Of a DNA stretch of 43,823 nucleotides, positions 25,009 to 32,594 are shown piece after piece (the first letter of the stretch is position 1; every line of letters begins with the position of its first letter). The translations under genes and the position numbers were made by a program. Origin of the DNA: Colimorpha sp045640985 (GTDB taxonomy: Bacteria; Bacteroidota; Bacteroidia; Bacteroidales; P3). Under the pieces are notes generated by a model that did not search any database, was not told the origin of the DNA, and saw nothing but the letters and a program-made list of their open reading frames with translations. The stretch is taken from contig JAZUFZ010000003.1 of NCBI GenBank assembly GCA_045640985.1, positions 1 through 43,823 of the forward strand, read 5' to 3'.

Positions 25009-25197
25009 TCAATCGTAAGAACTCTCATCGTAGTAGGAGTCGTGGTCATCCTCCTTGTCGTACGACGAATAGTCGTATTTTTTTTGGGATTGACGTGCCT
25101 GCCAATTCTCATCAGAACGGTCTTCATCAAAGATATCCTTTTCCACTACTCGCCCGAAAATATCACGGGCATAACCATATTTTGCTTTCTTCGGCAT
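25009..25197 (-). CDS. Small acidic tail-rich protein in the R-M operon
   Basis: A 62-residue protein starting MPKKAKYGYARDIFGR (a start three codons upstream is possible). The second half is rich in Asp, Tyr and Ser (SSYDKEDDHDSYYDESSYD), probably disordered. It lies 15 bp after the 173-residue gene and 107 bp before the helicase gene. An acidic protein here could be a DNA mimic, a regulator or a subunit linker; nothing in the sequence decides. No family recognised. Confidence 0.6.
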   Translation of the reverse strand: MPKKAKYGYARDIFGRVVEKDIFDEDRSDENWQARQSQKKYDYSSYDKEDDHDSYYDESSYD

Positions 25198-25212
25198 AAT
25201 TCTCAATATTTT

Positions 25213-25734
25213 TTATTTGAAGTATTCTTCTGTCATCTTTACAAATTCATTCTCCACGACCTCGGAGTCAAACTTAAAAAGAGGTAAGACGGAGTCTCTA
25301 TCATCCATACCAAAATAGAATTTGATGATTTGGGGTAAGTCCACTTGCGTAATTTTGACCGACAATCCTTTCCTCTGCATATCTACTAATAAAAACACTT
25401 TCATAATCAGGTCGCATCTGTAATATTCTTGAAAAAATACTTTTGTCTCAATTAGCCCATCTTTGTATGTTGATAACCAGGATTCCAATAAAGACCTGAC
25501 CTGATTTTCTTCATTAATACGAATTTTCTTTAGCTTAGGCTTTTTCTTAGACGACATAGGGACAACGTCAATCCTCCCTGTCTTGGCCCATTCTGATTTT
25601 GATGTTTTTTTGGGGGGAGTCGGAGTTCCCCAAGCCAAATAAAACTCACTATAGTCAGACGATTCTATGTGGCCATCTTCGCCAAGCCTTACTTCTGTTG
25701 TTCCGACAGTTCCGTCGGGGTTGATATAATACAT
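25213..25734 (-). CDS. Unknown 173-residue protein in the R-M operon
   Basis: The N-terminal third is polar, with a Lys-rich linker (SSKKKPKLKKIRI). The C-terminal two thirds look helical and globular (VRSLLESWLSTYKDGLI, CDLIMKVFLLVDMQRKG). I recognise no domain. The DNA is AT-rich, like the second half of the methyltransferase gene 31 bp upstream, so the two may have arrived together. Its fixed place between methyltransferase and helicase suggests a subunit or specificity accessory. Confidence 0.7.
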   Translation of the reverse strand: MYYINPDGTVGTTEVRLGEDGHIESSDYSEFYLAWGTPTPPKKTSKSEWAKTGRIDVVPMSSKKKPKLKKIRINEENQVRSLLESWLSTYKDGLIETKVFFQEYYRCDLIMKVFLLVDMQRKGLSVKITQVDLPQIIKFYFGMDDRDSVLPLFKFDSEVVENEFVKMTEEYFK

Positions 25735-25765
25735 AATCTTTATTTTTAGTTAATCCTTAGATATA

Positions 25766-27259
25766 TTACTCCATGGGGCGGATCATACTCTCTATAAAGG
25801 CAATTTCCTCCTCCGTCAAATTGTATTTCTTGTACAACATCTCATCCGTCCAGGGATGCGAGAAGTCTTGAAGGGGGACAAATTGATAGACTTTCTGAGT
25901 GGTATGTTGTGTTATTTTTTTTAACCCAATCATAAAATGGAAAAATTTCGTATTAATATAGGAAACAACATTTTCCGCCTCATTTTTTGATTGATATGGT
26001 CCATTCATAATATATGTTTCTGTATTAATTGAACCAGGTTCACTAATAATCGACTTAAAAATATCCTTACCCATTTCGCCTGACCCAACAGCTTCTGGAA
26101 TAATTACTTTCCATTTGTTAATATATTCCTTTCCAGAGGGGATTCGTTCTCTCTTTATATATTTTATTGTCTTTTGAGCATAAACTTTGACGAGTCCATC
26201 TTTTGGTTTGTCGCTATCAAATTCAGAGAAAAATGTTCGAAGTCCAAAGGTCATAGCAGGAAAGACTATCTGACTAAAAGAAGAGGCCCCCGACTTTCTA
26301 ACCTTTGTCAGAATTGAGATGGCTTCATTTTGTCTGATAAAGGTATCACATCCTTCCTCTTTTAAATCTCGTTCCATTTTTGACACAATCATATTATCCT
26401 TAATCGTTGTCACTTCTACTTTACCTTTATTATCTCTATCCCAAAGGAAATAACATACTCCACCTTTGATTTCTACACCAGGAAAACAATCAGATGCATT
26501 AGGAATATCAACAATTTTTCTTATACGTTTATCTAGTAACATTTGGTCCCGGAAACTTGCTAAATCCTTACCTCCAGCATACCATCTTGCGGGGATAATC
26601 ATGCATATGTATCTAGGTGCAATAATTTTAGCTTGATTAACGAATAACTGGTAAATCGGTTTTGCACTAGCGCCAAAACCTCCATCATCCAACTGATACG
26701 GTGGGTTTCCTATGATGACATCAAATTTCATATTAAAGATTTTCTCGGGGTTGTCGGTATGAATAAATTGATAGGCATATTGCTCGGCTTGGTCGCCTCG
26801 GTCATATACCTCTTGGCTGGCTCCGCAGTAGCGACATTTGCCTTTCTCCCAGGTGTGGCGCAGAGGGGTATAGAGCAGATTGCCTTCGGGGGTGTCGAAA
26901 TGACTCACACTGTGATCTCCGTCAGCATGTTTGCTGCAATACAGGCTTCGGCGGCTCAAAAGGCTCGTCAGCTCGGTGATGGCTATGCCAAAGACCTGTT
27001 TGTGCATAATATGGTCGATACGTTCGCAACGGTCGGGGATGATGCTTTGCAAGCCACGGTCGAGCCGTTTCACTATCTCGCGCAAAAAGACACCACTCTT
27101 GCAGAAGGGGTCCAAAAAGGTGGTCTTAGGGTCGCGGAACAGCTCCTGGGGCAGAAGGTCGAGCATCTGGTTCGCCAAGGCGGGAGGGGTGAAGACCTCA
27201 TCGTTGCTCAAGTTCGCCAAGCAGTTGAGCACATCGGGATTGTAGCTATTTCTCTCCAT
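25766..27259 (-). CDS. N6-adenine DNA methyltransferase (Eco57I-like)
   Basis: A 497-residue enzyme expected to transfer a methyl group from S-adenosylmethionine to adenine in DNA. EVFTPPALANQMLD is followed by motif I TFLDPFCKSGVFL (about 47-59) and catalytic motif IV IIGNPPYQ (about 182-189). Cysteines at about 108, 142 and 145 (CRYCG) suggest a small metal site. The C-terminal 300 residues would include the target-recognition region. Its first codons overlap the previous gene by 14 bp, implying translational coupling. Base composition changes sharply near the NPPY codons: upstream coding sequence is GC-rich, the rest AT-rich, so the specificity half was probably exchanged. Confidence 0.9.
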   Translation of the reverse strand: MERNSYNPDVLNCLANLSNDEVFTPPALANQMLDLLPQELFRDPKTTFLDPFCKSGVFLREIVKRLDRGLQSIIPDRCERIDHIMHKQVFGIAITELTSLLSRRSLYCSKHADGDHSVSHFDTPEGNLLYTPLRHTWEKGKCRYCGASQEVYDRGDQAEQYAYQFIHTDNPEKIFNMKFDVIIGNPPYQLDDGGFGASAKPIYQLFVNQAKIIAPRYICMIIPARWYAGGKDLASFRDQMLLDKRIRKIVDIPNASDCFPGVEIKGGVCYFLWDRDNKGKVEVTTIKDNMIVSKMERDLKEEGCDTFIRQNEAISILTKVRKSGASSFSQIVFPAMTFGLRTFFSEFDSDKPKDGLVKVYAQKTIKYIKRERIPSGKEYINKWKVIIPEAVGSGEMGKDIFKSIISEPGSINTETYIMNGPYQSKNEAENVVSYINTKFFHFMIGLKKITQHTTQKVYQFVPLQDFSHPWTDEMLYKKYNLTEEEIAFIESMIRPME

Positions 27260-27914
27260 AGCGCTCCTTGTTTAGTTCGAGAAAATAGACGGGTGGGAAG
27301 GTGGCACAGGGCACATCGCTGAAGAGGTCGGCCTCGCTGCTGTCGCCCACCAGATAGCTGAACTCATAATCCCTGCGGTTCATCATCCCGCCCCCTATCA
27401 TGCTCCATTCGCTCACCACAATCCACTCCTTGGGCTTGTCGGCGCGATGGTAGCTGAGGGCATCGCCCTGGATGATGTTCTTGCTGAGCAGAAAGCGGAC
27501 ACTTTCTATGCACTCGGGCTTGCATCGGTCGTGGAAGAGCTGCCCATACTGCTCCACAAAATAATTCAGCAGTCGCTTGCGACAGGCTTTGGCGTTGTCC
27601 GCCAGTAGCTCTATGCCGTAAATCGACGACACGGCCAGAACGGCATTCTGTTCGTACTGCAATTGGGTATATTGCCTGGCTTCAACCCTCTGGCGGCACA
27701 CGGCCAGTTTCCTTCGGAGTATCTCGATCAGGAAATTGCCGTCGCCGCAGGCGGGTTCGAGAAAACGCGAGTCGAGACGCTCGGTTTCCTGTTTCACCAA
27801 GTCGAGCATGGCATTGACCTCGCGGGGATTGGTGAACACCTCCCCATGATCCGCCACACGCTTTTTCGATTTGATCTGGCTGCCCCCAGCGGGAGCAGAC
27901 GTGTTTTCGTTCAT
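27246..27914 (-). CDS. Methyltransferase-like protein with SAM motif but no NPPY
   Basis: A 222-residue protein with the N-terminal pattern GEVFTNPREVNAMLDLV and SAM-binding motif I LEPACGDGNFL (about 52-62), then YGIELLADNAKACRKRL. Where the NPPY motif would be expected it has GDALSYHRADKPKEW and a region ending MMNRRDYEF, so it probably does not methylate alone and may be a partner of the next protein. The start at 27914 (MNENTSAPAG) is preferred: the 60-codon upstream extension runs through the conserved hairpins of the leader. It is the first gene of the operon. GC-rich, like the first half of the next gene. Confidence 0.8.
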   Translation of the reverse strand: MNENTSAPAGGSQIKSKKRVADHGEVFTNPREVNAMLDLVKQETERLDSRFLEPACGDGNFLIEILRRKLAVCRQRVEARQYTQLQYEQNAVLAVSSIYGIELLADNAKACRKRLLNYFVEQYGQLFHDRCKPECIESVRFLLSKNIIQGDALSYHRADKPKEWIVVSEWSMIGGGMMNRRDYEFSYLVGDSSEADLFSDVPCATFPPVYFLELNKERYGEK

Positions 27915-28215
27915 CTGCGCATTTTTTTTGTGCGAGTGCTTATCATTCTGGCTTGCGGGCAACTGCAGGTCATCAAAAAAGCGCGGACTCTTGACTATCC
28001 ACGCTCTGAGGCCCTGAGAACTGCCCGCAATCATCGATAAGTCACGTCCGCGCTTGCGCAGGACGTTTGGCTGACTTATTCGTGATAATTGCAATTGAAA
28101 TTTCTCAGGTTTCAGAGCAGTGCCGAATAAATAGCAAACGCTATGTTTATATTATTAGTTTCTTTCTATGTTCTTTATATTCAGTTTTTTGATGGTTTTA
28201 TTACATTTGTTTGAT
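27915..28215 (-). ncRNA. Structured 5' leader of the R-M operon (copy A)
   Basis: From the predicted start of transcription near 28215 to the ATG at 27914, about 300 nt are untranslated. They contain hairpin H1 (28044-28066, ACGTCC/GGACGT), an outer stem CTTATC/GATAAG (27939-27944 with 28036-28041), a 9-bp stem (27953-27961 with 28022-28030) and an inner 7-bp stem (27981-27987 with 27998-28004). A second copy with compensatory changes precedes the collapsed helicase gene (42635-42941). A conserved 25-nt block at 28118-28142 starts the element. A cis-acting RNA is likely; a separate small RNA is also possible. I do not recognise a named RNA family. Confidence 0.75.
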
Positions 28216-28219
28216 ACTG

Positions 28220-28250
28220 CAAAGATACTAAAAACCTTTGATTTGACAAA
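28220..28250 (-). promoter_or_regulatory. Promoter of the R-M operon (copy A)
   Basis: On the minus strand, TTTG (28247-28250), a 19-nt spacer and TATCTTTG (28220-28227) match the Bacteroidota consensus exactly. The same promoter is repeated at 42947-42977. Confidence 0.85.
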
Positions 28251-28352
28251 AAAAAACAATATTTCTCGCCGAAACCACACCTTATTACACATTCATTTTC
28301 CCTCCGAAAACTTGGGTTATCCGGACATAGAGCGACTGTTTTTTTCGGGATG

Positions 28353-28386
28353 CAAAATTACAAACTATTTTCGACAACTTGTGTCG
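28353..28386 (-). promoter_or_regulatory. Upstream -7 box and CGACA-N5-TGTCG dyad (copy A)
   Basis: A minus-strand TAATTTTG (28353-28360) has the dyad CGACAACTTGTGTCG (28372-28386) over its expected -33 position. Both are conserved at 43088-43121 although flanking bases differ. This suggests a second promoter under repressor control. The 260 bp from 28251 to the panC terminator hold no gene. Confidence 0.55.
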
Positions 28387-28454
28387 TGTGGTAAAAAAAT
28401 CATTTTTCCTTATAAGATGCTGTCTGTTTTCGGGGGTCCGGTTTGTGGGTGTTT

Positions 28455-28493
28455 TGAAAAAGGAACAGCCTCTGTATGGGTTGCAGAGGCTGT
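28455..28493 (-). terminator. Terminator of panC
   Basis: ACAGCCTCTG (28465-28474) pairs perfectly with CAGAGGCTGT (28484-28493). On the minus strand it is followed by TTCCTTTTTC. It lies 24 bp after the panC stop. Confidence 0.88.
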
Positions 28494-28516
28494 CGTTGTG
28501 TCTATAGGGATTCTTT

Positions 28517-29386
28517 TTATCTGAATCGGATCATGTCGATGAGGCGGACGCCGTCGAGCCATACGGTGATGCATCCTACTACGCCCTGGGCGTCGTCCCA
28601 GTCTTCAATGGGCTGGAGGGTGGTGTCGTTCACAATCTCGAAATATTCGGGTTCAAACATCAGTCCGTTGGGTTGGGGATTGATTTCATGGAAACTGCTC
28701 AGCTGGTCCATTGCCCATTCTTTTATGGTCTCCACGTCTTCATATTCCGACATTTCTACGGCCTGCTGGAGGGTGGCGTAGATGGTGGGAGCGATGGCGC
28801 GTGCTTCAGGTGAGAGGCGCATGTTGCGGCTGCTGAGTGCGAGCCCGTCTTCGGCTCTTACGATGGGGCAGGGGACAATCTCGATGGGGTATTTGATCTG
28901 TTCCAGAAGGTTGCGGATGATGGCAATCTGTTGGAAGTCTTTCTCTCCGAAGAAGGCTTTCTGGGGCTGTACGATGTCAAACAGTCGTCTTACCACCACA
29001 GCTACACCAGAGAAATGTCCTGGGCGTTGGGGACCTTCCATGACTTCCTCGATCTGCCCGAAATGATATACGTCGGTTACGGGTTTCGGGTACATTTCTT
29101 CCACGCTTGGGGTGAGTACGAAGTCGGCATTTGCGGAAGCCAGTTTCTCCAGGTCTGCATCCAGTGTGCGAGGGTATTTCTCCAGGTCTTCTTTGTTGTT
29201 GAACTGAATGGGGTTTACAAAAACGCTGACCACTACCACATCGCACATCTCCTTGGCTTTGTTCACAAGGCTGAGATGTCCTTCGTGGAGTGCGCCCATT
29301 GTGGGTACCAGACCTATGGTTTTGTTTTCCTTTCTTACGGTAGCCAAAGCTTCTTGAAGGGCTGCCACTGTGTTGAATGTCTGCAT
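28517..29386 (-). CDS. panC: Pantothenate synthetase
   Basis: A 289-residue cytoplasmic enzyme that joins pantoate and beta-alanine using ATP, the last step to pantothenate. VPTMGALHEGHLSLV carries the HIGH-type nucleotide motif, and VFVNPIQFN, FFGEKDFQQ and EDGLALSSRNM (KMSKS-like loop) are all present. It is the third gene of a leftward group, 27 bp after the holin-like gene, and ends at a strong terminator. Length fits the family (about 280). Confidence 0.96.
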   Translation of the reverse strand: MQTFNTVAALQEALATVRKENKTIGLVPTMGALHEGHLSLVNKAKEMCDVVVVSVFVNPIQFNNKEDLEKYPRTLDADLEKLASANADFVLTPSVEEMYPKPVTDVYHFGQIEEVMEGPQRPGHFSGVAVVVRRLFDIVQPQKAFFGEKDFQQIAIIRNLLEQIKYPIEIVPCPIVRAEDGLALSSRNMRLSPEARAIAPTIYATLQQAVEMSEYEDVETIKEWAMDQLSSFHEINPQPNGLMFEPEYFEIVNDTTLQPIEDWDDAQGVVGCITVWLDGVRLIDMIRFR

Positions 29387-29413
29387 TTTCAGTATATTTG
29401 TTTTAGATAGTGT

Positions 29414-29881
29414 TTATTCTACTTCTTCGTATGGGGTGAATCCATCCTCATCGGTATCGTCGAGGTTACGGTCTTTGGGCTCGTAGGGCTTCCGGCTGAT
29501 CCATTTATCGGGGAGCTCCAGCAGCGAATCGAACAGCGTCAGCAGCAGGCTGAAGAGAAGTCCGTCCCAGAATGTATTTACTTCAAATCCTTTTACGATT
29601 CCGGAGGCGAGCATGATGATTATGGCGTTTATGATGAAGATGAACAGTCCCATGCTGACAATGGAAATCGGAAGGGTTATGACAATGAGTATCGGGCGAA
29701 TGAAGTTGTCGAGCAGAGCTATGACGACTGCCGTGACAATGGCTGCCCAGATCCCTCCCAAGGATACTCCCGGCAGCAGTATTGCCGCCAGCATACATCC
29801 GAGTGTCATTACGATTACCCGTGCCGCAAATCCGTATTTGCTGGCTCCGAATGATTCTCCATTATTTATGATGTTGTTCAT
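29414..29881 (-). CDS. Holin-4_2-type four-TMS membrane protein
   Basis: A 155-residue protein with four hydrophobic segments (about 20-40, 42-60, 65-95 and 103-120), the family pattern ALLDNFIRPILIVITLPISI, and an acidic C-terminal tail (DRNLDDTDEDG). It belongs to the 'phage holin family' (Phage_holin_4_2/YvlD-like), which despite the name is commonly chromosomal with no phage nearby; there are no phage genes here. Gaps to the neighbours are 39 and 27 bp, so it is probably co-transcribed with the YrdC-like gene and panC. Role unknown. Confidence 0.85.
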   Translation of the reverse strand: MNNIINNGESFGASKYGFAARVIVMTLGCMLAAILLPGVSLGGIWAAIVTAVVIALLDNFIRPILIVITLPISIVSMGLFIFIINAIIIMLASGIVKGFEVNTFWDGLLFSLLLTLFDSLLELPDKWISRKPYEPKDRNLDDTDEDGFTPYEEVE

Positions 29882-29920
29882 TGATATTATTGTTGTTTTT
29901 TTTTCTGTGCATGTTATAGG

Positions 29921-30538
29921 CTATTCCCATGCTCCTTTTCCTGCCCTGATCAGTTCCATCTCGTCTCCGCTGCAGTCCACTACGGTGGAAGGCTCGATGT
30001 CACCTATGCCTCCATCAATCACTACTGCAACTTGCGTGCCAAACGTCTCGTGGATCAGTTCCGGGTCTGTCAGGTATTCTTTTTCCTGGTTTTCGTTTGT
30101 CAGTCTGACAGAAGTGCCAATCAGCGGGCAGCCCACTGCCTCAATGATGCTTTCGCATATTTTGTTTTCCGGAACCCGGATTCCGATGGTATGTCCTCCG
30201 TTCTGGTAGTTGCGCGGGACGCGGTTGTTGGCCTCCATGATAAAGGTGTAGGGACCGGGAAGGCATTCTCTCAAGATGCTGTAGGTGTCTTTGTCCATCG
30301 GCCGCACATATTCCGATGCCTGGCTCAGGTTCTTGCATAACATCGAATAGTGTGCCTGTCTGGTGCTGAATCCTTTCAGTTGCGCGATTTTTTCGACGGC
30401 TTTCTTTTCTTCCATACTGCACGCGAACGCATATAAGGTATCTGTGGGAATTATTACGATTCCTCCGTGAGTGAGTATGTCGGCTACCTTGTTGATTTCG
30501 CGGGCATTCGGGTTGTTTTCGTAGATCTTTGTCAGCAT
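29921..30538 (-). CDS. Sua5/YciO/YrdC-family protein
   Basis: A 205-residue protein with the YrdC fold: GGIVIIPTDTLYAFAC (nucleotide and threonine pocket), LPGPYTFIMEAN, HTIGIRVPEN, GTSVRLTNEN and PSTVVDCSGDEMELIR. YrdC/TsaC enzymes make threonylcarbamoyl-AMP for tRNA t6A37. The loop reading KGFSTRQAHYSMLCK is more like the YciO branch, whose role is less certain, so no gene symbol is given. The start at 30538 (MLTKIYENNPNAR) is chosen because a promoter lies within the 21-codon upstream extension. It is the first gene of the group with the holin-like gene and panC. Confidence 0.85.
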   Translation of the reverse strand: MLTKIYENNPNAREINKVADILTHGGIVIIPTDTLYAFACSMEEKKAVEKIAQLKGFSTRQAHYSMLCKNLSQASEYVRPMDKDTYSILRECLPGPYTFIMEANNRVPRNYQNGGHTIGIRVPENKICESIIEAVGCPLIGTSVRLTNENQEKEYLTDPELIHETFGTQVAVVIDGGIGDIEPSTVVDCSGDEMELIRAGKGAWE

Positions 30539-30559
30539 TCCTGGTTCTTTTTGTGGGTG

Positions 30560-30590
30560 CAAAATTACAAAAAATATTTCATTTGGCAAT
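30560..30590 (-). promoter_or_regulatory. Promoter of the YrdC-like/panC operon
   Basis: On the minus strand, ATTG (30587-30590), a 19-nt spacer and TAATTTTG (30560-30567) form a near-consensus promoter, 22 bp before the ATG. A possible plus-strand TTTG for the divergent M64 gene lies at 30582-30585. Confidence 0.75.
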
Positions 30591-30634
30591 AAAAATTTCA
30601 TTTCTTCGTTTATTTTCCAAAATAGAATACTTGT

Positions 30635-31858
30635 ATGATGAAGAGATTTCTTTTTGAACTTTTGCTTCTTTTGTTTCTGTTCCCTGCATCAAAGGCTCAG
30701 GATTTCAATACTTTTTTTGAGAACAGGACGCTCCGCGTGGATTATTTCCGTCAGGGTTCCAGCGCAGGCGATACGTTGATATTCTCCCGTTTTGTCAGGA
30801 AAAGCGGCGGCTGGGCGGGACCTGTCACCGAACTGCTGGATCCTTTTGATAACGGCCCTTACCGCGTGCTGCTGGCAGATAGTGTCTCCGGTCGGGAACT
30901 CTATTCCCGCTGCTACGGCTCTCTGTTTGACGAATATTGTGCCACTCCCCAGAACGGAAGTGCCCGGTTTCAGGAGGTCGTCCTGCTTCCCTGGCCCAGA
31001 AAGACCGCTCTCATACGCTTTCAGAAACGCGATGCGCAAGGGCAGTTCTATACCCAGGCTCAGTTTACCTTTAACCCTGACCGTTCCGGATGTGCAGTCA
31101 TCAGGTCTCAAAAGACAGATTATGTCCTGCTTGAGAACGGTGATGCTCATCATAAGATGGATATCGTGATAGTGGCTCAAGGATATGGCCCCCGCCAAAA
31201 GAAACTAATGAGGAGCGATATGAAGCGCTTTGCGGATAATCTTCTGCGTCAGGAACCTTTCCGTTCCCATTGTCAGGACTTCAATATCTATGCGGTCTCC
31301 GGTGATGCCGGTGCTCATTTCAACACCCTTGGGAGCGACCGTTATCTGATGACCGAACAGCTTTTCCAGCTGCATGACCTTCTTGACGGGATTGATTATG
31401 ATCATATCATCATCATGGTAAACAGTCCGGTATATGGGGGAGGGGCTATCTATAATTTCTATGCCTGCAGTTCCACTCATCCCATGAGCGACAAGATTCT
31501 TCCGCATGAACTCGGCCATTCAATCGGAGGGCTTGCCGATGAGTATGTCGATCCGGAGTTGAGCTATGAAGGTATCCATGCGCTTGACAGGGAACCGACC
31601 GAGCCTAATATTACGACCCTGGTGGATTTCTCAAGCAAATGGGCTGACCTGCTGCCTCCGGGAACGCCCATACCCACAGCACCCGTCCAGGGCCTGAAGC
31701 CTGAGGAGTGCGGTCCGGTCGGCGTTTACGAAGGGGCGGGATACCAGTCCAAAGGAATCTACCGTCCTGTGACGAACTGTATGATGAATTATTATGCGGA
31801 CTTCTGCCCTGTGTGTACCCGTCGGCTCGAAGCCGTGTTCTCCCATTTTTGCCGGTAG
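30635..31858 (+). CDS. M64-family (IgA peptidase-like) metallopeptidase
   Basis: A 407-residue secreted zinc protease with a signal peptide (about residues 1-22, ending PASKAQ). An N-terminal beta domain (about 25-170) precedes the catalytic domain, which begins near KMDIVIVAQGYG. The zinc motif HELGHSIGGLADEY (around residue 290) fits HExxHxxGxxxE, and CMMNYYADFCPVC near the C-terminus holds the conserved Met-turn region and paired cysteines. The family is named for a Clostridium ramosum IgA protease, but most Bacteroidales members have no known substrate. No T9SS domain is visible, so it is probably periplasmic or Sec-exported. It is divergent from the YrdC-like operon and ends at a terminator. 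Confidence 0.9.
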   Translation: MMKRFLFELLLLLFLFPASKAQDFNTFFENRTLRVDYFRQGSSAGDTLIFSRFVRKSGGWAGPVTELLDPFDNGPYRVLLADSVSGRELYSRCYGSLFDEYCATPQNGSARFQEVVLLPWPRKTALIRFQKRDAQGQFYTQAQFTFNPDRSGCAVIRSQKTDYVLLENGDAHHKMDIVIVAQGYGPRQKKLMRSDMKRFADNLLRQEPFRSHCQDFNIYAVSGDAGAHFNTLGSDRYLMTEQLFQLHDLLDGIDYDHIIIMVNSPVYGGGAIYNFYACSSTHPMSDKILPHELGHSIGGLADEYVDPELSYEGIHALDREPTEPNITTLVDFSSKWADLLPPGTPIPTAPVQGLKPEECGPVGVYEGAGYQSKGIYRPVTNCMMNYYADFCPVCTRRLEAVFSHFCR

Positions 31859-31880
31859 GAACATTACAATACAAATAAAA

Positions 31881-31912
31881 AGAGAAGCCCTGAGGCCTCT
31901 CTTTTCTTTTTT
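31881..31912. terminator. Bidirectional terminator between M64 and rplY
   Basis: AGAGAAGCC (31881-31889) pairs with GGCCTCTCT (31894-31902) with one mismatch. T-runs follow on the plus strand and A-runs precede it, so it can stop both converging transcripts. Confidence 0.85.
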
Positions 31913-31941
31913 CAATCACGTTAGCGTGAGTCGTGGCAGAA

Positions 31942-32517
31942 TTATTCTGCTGCGGTTTCTTCTTCAGCTGCAACGTTGCGGGTGCTGTTCACAACCACAA
32001 CTTCACTGCTCTTAGGATTCAGAATGCGGAAGTTTTCTGCCTTGATATCCTGAACCTTTACGCGCTGAGCGATATCGAGGTTGGTGATGTCAATCAGGAC
32101 TTCGCTTGGCATGTTTGCAGGAAGAGCCTTCACATTCAGACGTCTTTGTTTGTAGGCAAGTTTACCGCCCTTCATCACGCCCTTGCTGGTACCGCAGGTA
32201 TGAACAGGAATGCTCATAACGATTTCCTTATCGTCGCTGAGTTCGTAGAAGTCAGCATGATAAACGATTTCGGTAACTGGGTGGAACTGAAGATCCTTTA
32301 CCATTGCACGGTATTTTGCGCCGCCAAGGTCGATTTCAACGAAGCAAGGTGCCGGGTTGAAAAGAATACGCTGGAACTGGGTCTGGGGAAGAGCAAAGAT
32401 TTTCTGCTCATCTTTACCGTACATTACACATGGAACGAGGTCTGCACGACGCAGTGCTTTAGCATCCTTTTTCCCTACGTTCTCTCTCAGAGAACCGCTC
32501 ATTGATACTACTCTCAT
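31942..32517 (-). CDS. rplY: Ribosomal protein bL25 (CTC form)
   Basis: A 191-residue 50S protein that binds 5S rRNA. The N-terminal domain (about 1-90; REN-x-GKKDAKALRRADLVPCV, then YGKDEQKIF) is followed by the TL5/CTC-type beta domain (about 95-180; VMSIPVHTCGTSKGVMKGG, LPANMPSEVLIDI) and a short Glu-rich tail (AAEEETAAE). The two-domain length is usual in Bacteroidota. T-ending codons fit high expression. It follows prs by 77 bp and is probably co-transcribed. Confidence 0.95.
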   Translation of the reverse strand: MRVVSMSGSLRENVGKKDAKALRRADLVPCVMYGKDEQKIFALPQTQFQRILFNPAPCFVEIDLGGAKYRAMVKDLQFHPVTEIVYHADFYELSDDKEIVMSIPVHTCGTSKGVMKGGKLAYKQRRLNVKALPANMPSEVLIDITNLDIAQRVKVQDIKAENFRILNPKSSEVVVVNSTRNVAAEEETAAE

Positions 32518-32594
32518 GATTTTTAATTTTTTTTGGTTAATAATAGATTGTTTATAATGTATTTTACAAATACTCTTGATTTCTTATCGGCTTA

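Noticed and set aside
27915..28094. An N-terminal extension of the first methyltransferase-like protein by 60 residues.
   Set aside because: The extension runs through hairpins shared with the leader at 42635, where no equivalent frame continues into the downstream gene. Pairing, not protein sequence, is conserved.
29414..29881. Holin-like gene as evidence for a prophage.
   Set aside because: It is a chromosomal four-TMS family. No integrase, capsid, tail or lysis genes surround it, and it sits in a metabolic operon with panC.
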